A stretch of 6,255 nucleotides of DNA from Thermodesulfovibrionales bacterium (GCA_030018605.1 JASEHP010000093.1:1-6255), one strand, 5' to 3'. Positions 1-6,196 are shown, counted from the stretch's first letter. Notes: generated by a model from the sequence alone, not told the origin. Numbers and translations: made by a program.

Positions 1-321
1 TTGCTGCGAGTCTGCAAGAAAGCCGGAATTAATCCGTTTGACATGAAAGGTTCATGGGGCGGAGCAATCGGCAATGTGCAGTTCATGCCAGCGAATTTGA
101 AGTACGCTGTAGACGGAGACAGAGACGGCAAGCTTAATCTTGCAGAATGGCCCGACGCTATCATGAGCGTTGGTAACTTTCTAAAAATTGTTGGCAAGTA
201 TGAACCAACCAATGTAGGACGTGGGCGTGCGTTGCTGAAGTATAATCCTAGCAAGGAATTTGCAGACGGCGTAATGATGGTAGCAGAAACTATTTGGAAT
301 AGGCATTTGAATGGTGAATAA
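1..321 (+). CDS. Lytic murein transglycosylase, MltB/SLT_2 family (3' fragment)
   Basis: This is the C-terminal 106 residues of a membrane-bound-type lytic transglycosylase, which cleaves the MurNAc-GlcNAc bond of peptidoglycan in the periplasm to give 1,6-anhydro ends. The family signature is clear: GSWGGAIGNVQFMP (residues 17-30 of the fragment), followed by YAVDGDRDGKLNL and a PDAIMSVGNFL segment. Residues 38-49 form a canonical EF-hand loop (D38, D40, D42, G43, L45, E49), matching the calcium site known in E. coli Slt35/MltB. The gene is cut by the window edge. The TTG at base 1 is not a credible start, because MltB proteins are about 300-400 residues and the catalytic Glu lies upstream of this part. 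The stop is TAA at 319. It is the first visible gene of a same-strand block with the zinc-ribbon and caspase-like genes. The family call is secure; which MltB subfamily it belongs to is not. Confidence 0.9.
   Translation: MLRVCKKAGINPFDMKGSWGGAIGNVQFMPANLKYAVDGDRDGKLNLAEWPDAIMSVGNFLKIVGKYEPTNVGRGRALLKYNPSKEFADGVMMVAETIWNRHLNGE
112..147 (+). other. EF-hand calcium loop within the MltB-type domain
   Basis: This encodes 12 residues with D-x-D-x-D-G-x-L-x-x-x-E spacing, which fits the EF-hand consensus at positions 1, 3, 5, 6, 8 and 12. A single EF-hand-like calcium site is a known feature of E. coli Slt35. Calcium binding here is inferred from the motif only. Confidence 0.7.
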
Positions 322-354
322 GCAACTGTGAGCACGTTCCATTCATGAAAACCG

Positions 355-561
355 ATGATTCTTGGTGCAATAGCATTGACTGGCATTTTGCTCCTTTTCG
401 GCATGGTTTTAATAACAAGAAAAGCAGTTAAGGTAACAATTTCTAAAATCCCAAAGAGTACGCCTGCTCCAAAAACAAAAGGCATCTTCTGCCCTCAGTG
501 CGGAAAGGAGAATTCTGCAAATGCCAATTTCTGCACAGGCTGCGGGCAGAGGATGAAATAG
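355..561 (+). CDS. Small membrane-anchored zinc-ribbon protein
   Basis: This is a 68-residue protein of unknown function. Residues 2-20 are a continuous hydrophobic stretch (ILGAIALTGILLLFGMVLI) followed by TRK, which suggests one transmembrane helix or uncleaved anchor with the C-terminus in the cytoplasm by the positive-inside rule. A Lys/Pro-rich linker (about 30-43) leads to a C-terminal zinc ribbon with C46-x2-C49 and C60-x2-C63 and the wording FCPQCGKEN...FCTGCG, typical of the zinc_ribbon_2/zf-ribbon_3 families. The ATG at 355 is the only possible start, since an in-frame TGA lies at 346, and it lacks a clear Shine-Dalgarno site. Translation may therefore depend on the upstream gene, whose stop is 33 nt away. 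Such short ribbon proteins often accompany membrane or regulatory systems, but no specific function can be assigned. The reading frame is intact and the four Cys are well spaced, so it is very likely a real gene. Confidence 0.75.
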   Translation: MILGAIALTGILLLFGMVLITRKAVKVTISKIPKSTPAPKTKGIFCPQCGKENSANANFCTGCGQRMK

Positions 562-584
562 AAATGCATAGATATGCGGACATT

Positions 585-590
585 AAGAGG
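585..590 (+). promoter_or_regulatory. Ribosome binding site of the caspase-like lipoprotein gene
   Basis: AAGAGG lies 5 nt before the ATG at 596. It decides the start: the ATG at 591 just upstream is followed at once by an in-frame TGA (atg aga tga), and the start at 596 gives a proper lipoprotein signal peptide. Confidence 0.65.
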
Positions 591-595
591 ATGAG

Positions 596-652
596 ATGAG
601 TATACGACTAAAGATTGTGACAATTTTTTTAATCATCTCCCTCGCTTCGTGC
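596..652 (+). other. Lipoprotein signal peptide with lipobox LASC
   Basis: The N-terminus has Arg4 and Lys6, then a hydrophobic core (residues 7-16) and L-A-S-C with the Cys at residue 19, a good match to the signal peptidase II site. Residue +2 is Ser, not Asp, so outer-membrane sorting is expected in a Lol-type Gram-negative cell. Confidence 0.85.
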
Positions 653-3600
653 TCTATTAACACTCTTACATCTCCGAGTTTTTCAATAAATTATGCAGGT
701 GAAAAACTTGATCTAAAAGTTGCGCTTATTATCAGTTATGGGTTAAAGAACGAGGTGCATGAAACCACTATATACTCAGCGTGTGGCTACCGGAACAATA
801 ACCCAGCGACGGGTAACAATTACCGCTTTGGGGGTATGTTTGATTTTGAAAAAAGAGGAGTTATACATGCTAAAAATGCTGTGGGGATGGGGAATGAAGA
901 ATTATTAACAAAGGGATTGTCCGCTCTATTTAATAAGGTGGATATCTATAAAGACATTACAGAGATTAGAAATAAAGGTGATTACGATTATATACTTATC
1001 CCTGATTTTAAAATTGTTACATCGTATGACAGAAAAGAAGCTCTTGAACGCGGAGTACGCCTATATCCATTGCACATAATAAAAGGAGATCCTATCTGGA
1101 TTAGTGCATCGACTGAGTACCAGATAGAAGTAAGAGATGCAAAAAATAATCATATTGCAAGTTTTACTGGCAAAGGGGAGTCTAAATCCTCATCTTCTGA
1201 AGCGTATTGTAGTAAAGGCTCTGGCTTCAACCTTAGTATTAGCGGCGATTATTTGGCGCCCATCGGTAAAGCAATGAGTAGTGCTTTTAATGAGTTATTG
1301 AGAACAGCGGAACACAAATTCACGCAATTAGCCAAAACCAAATCCGAAGAGCGCGCCTTGCCTTCTGACCTTGCTCTTAATATCCGCTTCTCTGACAGCA
1401 GCGGCTTTCTTCCGAATAACTCCCTTGATGCAGGGGAAAATGCCGAGATTATTGTAATAGTTAAGAACACCGGCAAGGGGTCGGGTTACGGGACAAATCT
1501 TGAGATTTCATCTGATAATCCAAGAATTACTTTTGATAAAAATATTACTATCGGTGATATTCAGCCGAGTGAGACAAAAGAGATAAAAATTCCTCTTAAG
1601 GCTGGGCTTGATATTGCGGACGGCAAGGCGGCTTTTCAATTTAATCTAAAAGAGAAGCGCGGATACGATGCGAAAAAGGTTGCAATGTATGTGCCGACTG
1701 CAAGACTTGAAAGACCTCAGCTTGAAATAATATCAACAGAGATAAATGACGGAGATACAGGACTTGCAAAGGGCAATGGAAACGGCATCATAGAAAGCGG
1801 TGAGACTATAGAATTAACGGCTTTTATCAAAAATAGCGGCGCAGGCAAGGCAATAGGGGTCAATCTAAATACGGCTGATACGATATCAGGCATTCAATGG
1901 GTAAGGGATTCTATTCTTGTTGGGACTATTCCGCAGGGAGAGATTGTAAAGGCAAAGGTGGCGTTCACTGTGCCGAGGAACTTTGATGCAAAGGAAATCT
2001 CAACTAATCTAAAAGTCGGTGACATTAGAGGCGTCAATAACGCAGAAAAGAAGGCAGTTTTTGTATTTGCCAAAAGGTCTCCGAATATCCAGTATGCCTA
2101 TCGCATTTATTCAAAAGGGAATCAGGTAAACTCAATCACAAACGGCGAAAGCTATGAACTTGAACTCACACTTAATAACAGCGGGCAGATACCGGCAAGG
2201 AAAGTGTTTGTTAATCTGACATCAAATAGTGGATTAAGTCTTTCCAGTTCAAGGATAGAGATAGGCGATTTGAAAGAGCAGACATCTGCGCCTAAGCAGA
2301 CAATCAACATTTCAGTTCCGAGGACATTTGTAGAAGCAAAAGTTCCCTTGAATATCACTATAGCACAGTCTGACTTTTCATCAGTTGCCGATATAATCCA
2401 GATTCCTGTTGATGTAAAAAGTCCGAAACTTGCATATAAAACAAATCTTTTAAGCAAAAGTGGAGGCGGCAGCATTGAAAAAGGAGAGCAGGCTATTCTT
2501 GAACTTTATGTCGTAAATGACGGCAATCTGCCTGCAGAAGGCGTAAAAATCAAGATTGAAAGCAGGGACGAAAATCTTAAGCTTATCGGGCAGACAGAGG
2601 CATTAATCGGAAAGATACCTGCCAATGCAAAGAGCGAGACAGTAAAGTTTCAGCTTTCGACTTTGCGGAGGATTAAGGTTGGAGATGCTTATATAGGCGT
2701 TACTGTTACTCAGAATGACTTTTCTCCTTTGGTCTCTCAATATGCCTTGAATATAAGAGAGGAAGGTGTTTCTGTCGTTGATGTTTCTGATGAAGAGAAG
2801 ACTAAAGTCAGCACGGTTGCTAAGACACAATCAGGACCTGTAATTCTATTGAAAGCTCCTCAGAGCAATGAAAGCACCGGCGACGAAAGCATTCGCCTTG
2901 CCTTTGAGGTATCTGACAGCAGAAGTGTAGAAAGTATAAAGGTAACGCTAAACGGAAGCGTAGTGCTTGATGAAAAGCCTACCTTACGCAAAAAAGGAGT
3001 AGTCAAAAATATCTCTTTAAAAGAAGGTGAAAACAGGATTGTCATTACTGCATATAATGCCGATAATATTTCTGCCAAAAAAGAGATTACAGTTACAAGG
3101 ATTGCAGAGGATGATGTTGATACACCGCCTGTTACTGCCATGAGGAATCCTAATGCAGTAGCGGTGGTAATAGGAATTTCAAAGTTTGAAAATAAAGATA
3201 TTCAGGGCGTGGACTTTGCTAGGCGGGATGCAATGGCTATGAAAGAATATCTCGTCAAAACGCTCGGTTATAATGAGGCGAATATCACAGAATTTTACGA
3301 CGAAAATGCAGAATTAACAAAATTAAAAAGTTTTTTTAATACACGCCTTAAAAATAAGATAAAGCGGGGTGTTTCGGATGTCTTTGTATTTTACAGCGGT
3401 CACGGCGTGCCTGATACAAATTCAGGTGAACCATATTTTGTCCCTTATAATTATGACCCGCGTGATATTAAGACAACTGGTTATTCGGTAAAGGAGTTTT
3501 ACAAACAACTGGAGTCATTAAAAGCAAAGAGCGTGACTGTTGTTGTGGATGCATGTTATCAGGGCTTTACCGGAGACGATAGACCAAAGCCAATCATCAA

Positions 3601-3916
3601 AGATGCAAGCCCTGTGACCTTTGAGGTTACCAACCCATTGCTTACCATAAAAAACGGAGTGGTATTTACTGCTTCTTCAGGGAAACAGGTGGCAAGCTGG
3701 TATCGTAAAAAACAACATGGTATTTTTACCTACTATTTTCTTCAGGGGTTAGGAGGCAGGGCAGATGCTGACGGCAACGGACAGATAACGGTTGGGGAGC
3801 TTAAAGACTATCTCATGAAGAATGTTCCTGAGCAGGCGCGAATACTCTATAATGACCGTGAACAAATGCCGGAAATAGTCGGGGATAAAGATGCGGTGAT
3901 GGTGAAATTGAAATGA
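596..3916 (+). CDS. Caspase-like (peptidase C14) lipoprotein with four Ig-like repeats
   Basis: This is a 1106-residue envelope protein. Residues 1-19 are a lipoprotein signal with lipobox L16-A17-S18-C19. Ser at +2 points to the outer membrane if Lol rules apply. Residues about 36-247 form a domain I do not recognise, with C63 and C205. Residues about 259-725 hold four related Ig-like units of 113-122 residues (CARDB/NEW3-like). Residues about 748-835 look like another Ig-like domain. Residues about 850-1106 are a caspase-like C14 domain: VAVVIGISKF at the start, catalytic His in YSGHG (H936), catalytic Cys in DACYQG (C987), then FTASSGKQVASW and HGIFTYYFLQGL. An EF-hand loop lies at 1057-1068. 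The only four Cys are the lipidated one, C63, C205 and C987. The stop overlaps the next start (ATGA), so it is coupled to the DUF4384 gene. Bacterial relatives include proteases of Arg/Lys or other specificity; substrate and role here are unknown. The protease call is strong; the cell-surface location is inferred. Confidence 0.9.
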   Translation: MSIRLKIVTIFLIISLASCSINTLTSPSFSINYAGEKLDLKVALIISYGLKNEVHETTIYSACGYRNNNPATGNNYRFGGMFDFEKRGVIHAKNAVGMGNEELLTKGLSALFNKVDIYKDITEIRNKGDYDYILIPDFKIVTSYDRKEALERGVRLYPLHIIKGDPIWISASTEYQIEVRDAKNNHIASFTGKGESKSSSSEAYCSKGSGFNLSISGDYLAPIGKAMSSAFNELLRTAEHKFTQLAKTKSEERALPSDLALNIRFSDSSGFLPNNSLDAGENAEIIVIVKNTGKGSGYGTNLEISSDNPRITFDKNITIGDIQPSETKEIKIPLKAGLDIADGKAAFQFNLKEKRGYDAKKVAMYVPTARLERPQLEIISTEINDGDTGLAKGNGNGIIESGETIELTAFIKNSGAGKAIGVNLNTADTISGIQWVRDSILVGTIPQGEIVKAKVAFTVPRNFDAKEISTNLKVGDIRGVNNAEKKAVFVFAKRSPNIQYAYRIYSKGNQVNSITNGESYELELTLNNSGQIPARKVFVNLTSNSGLSLSSSRIEIGDLKEQTSAPKQTINISVPRTFVEAKVPLNITIAQSDFSSVADIIQIPVDVKSPKLAYKTNLLSKSGGGSIEKGEQAILELYVVNDGNLPAEGVKIKIESRDENLKLIGQTEALIGKIPANAKSETVKFQLSTLRRIKVGDAYIGVTVTQNDFSPLVSQYALNIREEGVSVVDVSDEEKTKVSTVAKTQSGPVILLKAPQSNESTGDESIRLAFEVSDSRSVESIKVTLNGSVVLDEKPTLRKKGVVKNISLKEGENRIVITAYNADNISAKKEITVTRIAEDDVDTPPVTAMRNPNAVAVVIGISKFENKDIQGVDFARRDAMAMKEYLVKTLGYNEANITEFYDENAELTKLKSFFNTRLKNKIKRGVSDVFVFYSGHGVPDTNSGEPYFVPYNYDPRDIKTTGYSVKEFYKQLESLKAKSVTVVVDACYQGFTGDDRPKPIIKDASPVTFEVTNPLLTIKNGVVFTASSGKQVASWYRKKQHGIFTYYFLQGLGGRADADGNGQITVGELKDYLMKNVPEQARILYNDREQMPEIVGDKDAVMVKLK
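1370..2779 (+). repeat. Four Ig-like (CARDB/NEW3-like) protein repeats in the caspase lipoprotein
   Basis: Four diverged units occupy residues about 259-370, 374-492, 497-608 and 609-728. Each carries a Gly-Glu turn followed by a beta strand and an N-x-G or N-D-G turn: DAGENAEIIVIVKNTG, ESGETIELTAFIKNSG, TNGESYELELTLNNSG and EKGEQAILELYVVNDG. The Asn positions are 291, 413, 528 and 641, a spacing of 122, 115 and 113 residues. Units 1, 2 and 4 then share an IGDI/VGTI/IGKI-type strand about 30 residues on, and unit 3 has IGDL. The Asp/Gly/Asn-rich lead-in to unit 2 (385-397) resembles calcium-stabilised CARDB loops. The DNA is not repetitive, so the duplications are old. Such arrays usually act as stalks or adhesion and binding modules. 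Confidence 0.75.
3137..3913 (+). other. Caspase-like protease domain (C14) with His936/Cys987 dyad
   Basis: This encodes residues 848-1106. The fold order fits bacterial caspase homologues: strand 1 (AVAVVIGISKF), an acidic DxxxARRDA segment, a strand plus His loop (VFVFYSGHG), a strand plus Cys loop (VTVVVDACYQG) and the p10-like part with SSGKQVASW and GIFTYYFLQGL. Both catalytic residues are present, so it is predicted to be active. A DxxC pair as in metacaspases (D985, C987) is compatible with basic P1 specificity, but that is an inference. Confidence 0.88.
3764..3799 (+). other. Canonical EF-hand loop inside the caspase domain
   Basis: Residues 1057-1068 read D-A-D-G-N-G-Q-I-T-V-G-E. 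All six consensus positions match (D1, D3, N5, G6, I8, E12). It sits after the HGIFTYYFLQGL helix, where many bacterial caspase-like proteins carry a similar D-x-D-x-D/N-G stretch. Calcium binding is inferred from the motif. Confidence 0.65.
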
Positions 3917-4743
3917 TAAAAAAAGTATCGCTCTTTATCTGTTTATGTGCATTTATTCCTATGTTCGCAGAAGCAAAGCAGGACAATATTCAGGTTATAG
4001 AAAAAGAAGGAGAGACGGTTCTTGGCGAAGACATGACTCAAGCTCAAGCAAAGGCGCTTGCGCTCAACAATGCACGACGGGCTGCTATTGAGCAGGCATC
4101 AGGAGTGATTGTTCACGGCTCATCTGTTGTGTATAACTTTCAGCTTATAAGCGACCTTGTCGCATCAGCCACAAGGGGCGTGATTGTGAAAGAGGAAATT
4201 TTATTAGATGATGTAAAAAAAGAAGGGAAACAAATTGTTTATTACACAAAGATAAGGGCACATGTAAAAGCTCTTGAAGGCAGAGAAAAAAGCACTCTGA
4301 AGATTCTGAATGCCTCTGTTAACAGATATGGTTCATCTCCGTCAAGCACCGCGATAGTCTTTCAGGATAATGACGAAATTCAGATACGGGCAAAAGTCAA
4401 TTCTGATGCCTATATCCATATCTTCAATATAAGTCAGGACGGGCTGGTTACCAAGCTGTATCCAAATGATTATTTCAAAAGTGAAGTTATCCCTGCAAAT
4501 TCCTTATTTACATTCCCTGATGAAAAGCAGAGAACGCTTGGATTAAAAATGAAGGTGCGAGTGCCCAAAAACCTCAGCCGGGCGGTTGAAACAATTCTTA
4601 TAGCAGCAACAAAGGAATATATTGATTTCATCTCTGAGAAAAAGTCAGGCGAAGTTACTATTACCGACCTCATGAAAGAACTGTCTGAAATGGATGTGTT
4701 GTTATTGGCGGAAAAGACAGTGGGTTATGAAGTGAGGAAGTGA
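3913..4743 (+). CDS. Exported FlgT-N-like / DUF4384 protein, partner of the caspase lipoprotein
   Basis: This is a 276-residue secreted protein. Residues 1-21 are a Sec signal ending in A-E-A, with predicted cleavage before K22. Residues about 25-120 resemble the N-terminal domain of flagellar assembly protein T and LPP20-like proteins: a beta strand, then GEDMTQAQAKALALNNARRAAIEQ with a long helix, then SVVYNFQLISDLVASATRGVI and a beta-rich end. Residues about 150-238 match DUF4384: DEIQIRAKVNSDAYIHIFNISQDG, LYPNDY and a final strand with ILIAATKE. DUF4384 is often found fused to or beside caspase-like proteases; its function is unknown. The start ATG overlaps the caspase stop (ATGA), with GGTGA at 3901-3905 as a plausible ribosome binding site, so the two are translationally coupled and likely form one system. 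It need not be flagellar, since no flagellar gene is nearby. The domain calls are from memory of family patterns. Confidence 0.82.
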   Translation: MIKKVSLFICLCAFIPMFAEAKQDNIQVIEKEGETVLGEDMTQAQAKALALNNARRAAIEQASGVIVHGSSVVYNFQLISDLVASATRGVIVKEEILLDDVKKEGKQIVYYTKIRAHVKALEGREKSTLKILNASVNRYGSSPSSTAIVFQDNDEIQIRAKVNSDAYIHIFNISQDGLVTKLYPNDYFKSEVIPANSLFTFPDEKQRTLGLKMKVRVPKNLSRAVETILIAATKEYIDFISEKKSGEVTITDLMKELSEMDVLLLAEKTVGYEVRK

Positions 4744-4759
4744 AAAATGACGGCTGATG

Positions 4760-5608
4760 CTATCCTTCGTGAATCTGTTTTGTTATTTCTATCTCCGCAT
4801 TGTCCGTGATGAAACGTTTTCCGCCTATAAACCTCTTGAAGTAGTATGGAGTTTTAAGGCTGTCTATGCTGACTTTTTTATCTTTTGAAGATGCGTGTAT
4901 AAAGAGGTCGTTCCCGAGATATATGCCCACATGAGAAGGGAATGAGGCATAAGCACGGAAAAATACAAGGTCACCGATAGAAAGGGAATCCCTGTCAACG
5001 ACTTCTCCTTCTTTAAACTGAAGCCTTGCCGAACGCGGGAGAGTTATCCCGACGAGGCTGTAAACCCTCTGGACGTATGCTGAACAGTCAATGCCTATAA
5101 TAATGCTGTTCCCACCAAATTTATACGGGATATTGATAAATTTCTTTGCGAATAATATGAGCCTGTCTTTTGCGTTCATACCGGTAATCTCTTCGGATTC
5201 CGAAATATTCTTTATCTCTTCCTCTAAGTTTATTTTTGCGATTTCAATCTCAGGCTCAGATTCAAGGAGGAGTTTCTGCCCTGGCTTTAAGGAATCGGAG
5301 TCAAGCAGATTGATGTCTTTTAGCTCCTCAACATCAATATTGAATTTCTTTGCAATCCTGTTAATGCTGTCGCCTTTCCTGACGGTATAAGTTTTCGGTC
5401 CTGTTTTTTTAACTATTAAGGTTTGTCCTATTTTCAGTTTTGCTGATTTTTTAAGATTATTGAGGTGGCGGATTTCCTGAACACTAACCTTGAATTTCTT
5501 TGAAACTCTGGAAAGCGTGTCGCCTCTTTTTGTTGTGTATGTCACATCTGCATAGCTATGCGCTGAGAAGATTAATAATATCGCGGCAACAAGGCAAAAT
5601 CTTTTCAT
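4760..5608 (-). CDS. Secreted LysM-LysM-NlpC/P60 peptidoglycan endopeptidase
   Basis: This 282-residue cell-wall hydrolase probably cuts peptide stems of peptidoglycan in the periplasm. A Sec signal ends at S18-Y19-A20. Two LysM peptidoglycan-binding repeats follow: residues about 23-67 (YTTKRGDTLSRVSKKFKV...LKIGQTLIV) and about 72-116 (YTVRKGDSINRIAKKFNI...LKPGQKLLL). An acidic linker (117-145) leads to the NlpC/P60 domain (about 148-265), with catalytic Cys175 in GIDCSAYVQ, His226 in SHVGIYLG and a third polar residue, His238, in FIHASS. All key residues are present. The start at 5608 has AGGAGA (5615-5620) 6 nt upstream. The gene starts 16 nt after the scpB stop and is likely co-transcribed with it. 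It is not a close copy of E. coli Spr/NlpC, which lack LysM repeats; gamma-D-glutamyl-diaminopimelate cleavage is the family expectation, not shown here. Confidence 0.93.
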   Translation of the reverse strand: MKRFCLVAAILLIFSAHSYADVTYTTKRGDTLSRVSKKFKVSVQEIRHLNNLKKSAKLKIGQTLIVKKTGPKTYTVRKGDSINRIAKKFNIDVEELKDINLLDSDSLKPGQKLLLESEPEIEIAKINLEEEIKNISESEEITGMNAKDRLILFAKKFINIPYKFGGNSIIIGIDCSAYVQRVYSLVGITLPRSARLQFKEGEVVDRDSLSIGDLVFFRAYASFPSHVGIYLGNDLFIHASSKDKKVSIDSLKTPYYFKRFIGGKRFITDNAEIEITKQIHEG

Positions 5609-5614
5609 ATAATA

Positions 5615-5620
5615 TCTCCT
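5615..5620 (-). promoter_or_regulatory. Ribosome binding site of the LysM-NlpC/P60 gene
   Basis: AGGAGA on the minus strand lies 6 nt from the ATG at 5608, inside the 16-nt gap after scpB. It contrasts with scpB, which has no visible Shine-Dalgarno site. Confidence 0.75.
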
Positions 5621-5624
5621 GTCA

Positions 5625-6155
5625 TTATGCGGCCTCTTCCCTTTCTATGTCCCTGAGCGTAGGGAGCTCTGTCAGGTCTTTTAATCCGAAATACTGGAGA
5701 AACTCTTTTGTCGTCCCATAAAGCAACGGCCTGCCCGGAGCTTCTTTTCTCCCGAGTATCTTTACAAGTTTTCTGTCAAGGAGCGTCTTTACAACTCCGT
5801 CTGAATTTACGCTCCTTAATTGTTCTATCTCAGCTTTGATGATCGGCTGCCTGTATGCAATTATTGCCAATGTCTCAAGGGCTGATACTGAAAGTTTTGC
5901 AGAGGCGCTCTTAGCCCTGAATTTTTTCAGGAATGGAGCATACGCCGTGTTTGTTATCATCTGATAGCCGTTGGCTATCTCGGCGATCAGGACTCCTCCG
6001 TTTCTTTCTTTATATTCAGCTATAAGCTCATCCATAATTTTTTTGAGTTCCGTATCCTGCATCTCAGTGACGTCCTTCAAAGACAACAATGTTACAGGCT
6101 CGCCTGAAAGAAAAAGAATCGCTTCAAGCAAATATTTCTTATCTCTGTCTTCCAT
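5625..6155 (-). CDS. scpB: Segregation and condensation protein B (SMC-ScpAB complex)
   Basis: ScpB is the winged-helix dimer subunit that binds ScpA and regulates the SMC condensin during chromosome segregation, in the cytoplasm. With the start at 6155 the protein is 176 residues, close to family length (B. subtilis ScpB is about 200). The first winged helix is about 5-75 (YLLEAILFLSGEPVTL) and the second about 86-160 (LSVSALETLAIIAYRQPI), with the family hallmark GRKEAPGRPLLYGTT at 135-149 followed by FLQYFGLKDLTELP. I chose 6155 over an in-frame ATG at 6206 because the extra 17 residues do not look like ScpB and the sigma70-type promoter lies inside that extension. Neither start has a Shine-Dalgarno site. 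The downstream neighbour is the LysM-NlpC gene. scpA, usually directly upstream, is not in the visible sequence, and the promoter position argues that scpB is transcribed on its own from here. Confidence 0.93.
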   Translation of the reverse strand: MEDRDKKYLLEAILFLSGEPVTLLSLKDVTEMQDTELKKIMDELIAEYKERNGGVLIAEIANGYQMITNTAYAPFLKKFRAKSASAKLSVSALETLAIIAYRQPIIKAEIEQLRSVNSDGVVKTLLDRKLVKILGRKEAPGRPLLYGTTKEFLQYFGLKDLTELPTLRDIEREEAA

Positions 6156-6167
6156 ACAAATTGTAGA

Positions 6168-6196
6168 ATTATACCCAAAAATGCCGGTAAATTCAA
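6168..6196 (-). promoter_or_regulatory. Sigma70-type promoter of scpB and the LysM-NlpC/P60 gene
   Basis: On the minus strand, TTGAAT (6191-6196) is followed after exactly 17 bp by TATAAT (6168-6173). The -10 is a perfect consensus, the -35 matches 4 of 6, and the spacing is ideal. A start of transcription 6-7 nt below the -10 would fall near 6161, leaving only about 5-7 nt before the scpB ATG. The mRNA would be near-leaderless, which fits the missing ribosome binding site. Confidence 0.7.

Noticed and set aside
345..433. Alternative small gene from the ATG at 345, in a different frame from the zinc-ribbon protein
   Set aside because: It stops after 28 codons (taa at 429) and has no recognisable features, whereas the frame from 355 gives a membrane helix and a full zinc ribbon.
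566..577. Inverted repeat GCATA-GA-TATGC between the zinc-ribbon and caspase genes, possible terminator or operator
   Set aside because: The loop is only 2 nt, the stem is 5 bp and AT-rich, and no T run follows. It is probably chance.
2152..2475. Open frame of 107 codons on the minus strand inside the caspase lipoprotein gene (similar ones at 1249-1476, 2603-2830 and 2860-3141)
   Set aside because: These have no recognisable domain and no good ribosome binding site, and they lie opposite a well supported coding region. They are shadows of the real gene.
596..3916. Cytoplasmic antiphage caspase effector (CHAT or gasdermin-activating type)
   Set aside because: The lipobox signal peptide and Ig-like stalk place the protein outside the cytoplasm, and no gasdermin, nuclease, STAND ATPase or other defence gene is visible nearby.
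3913..4743. Calling the DUF4384 protein a flagellar protein FlgT
   Set aside because: Only the N-terminal domain resembles FlgT. The C-terminal part is DUF4384, and the neighbours are a caspase-like protease and wall hydrolases, not flagellar genes.
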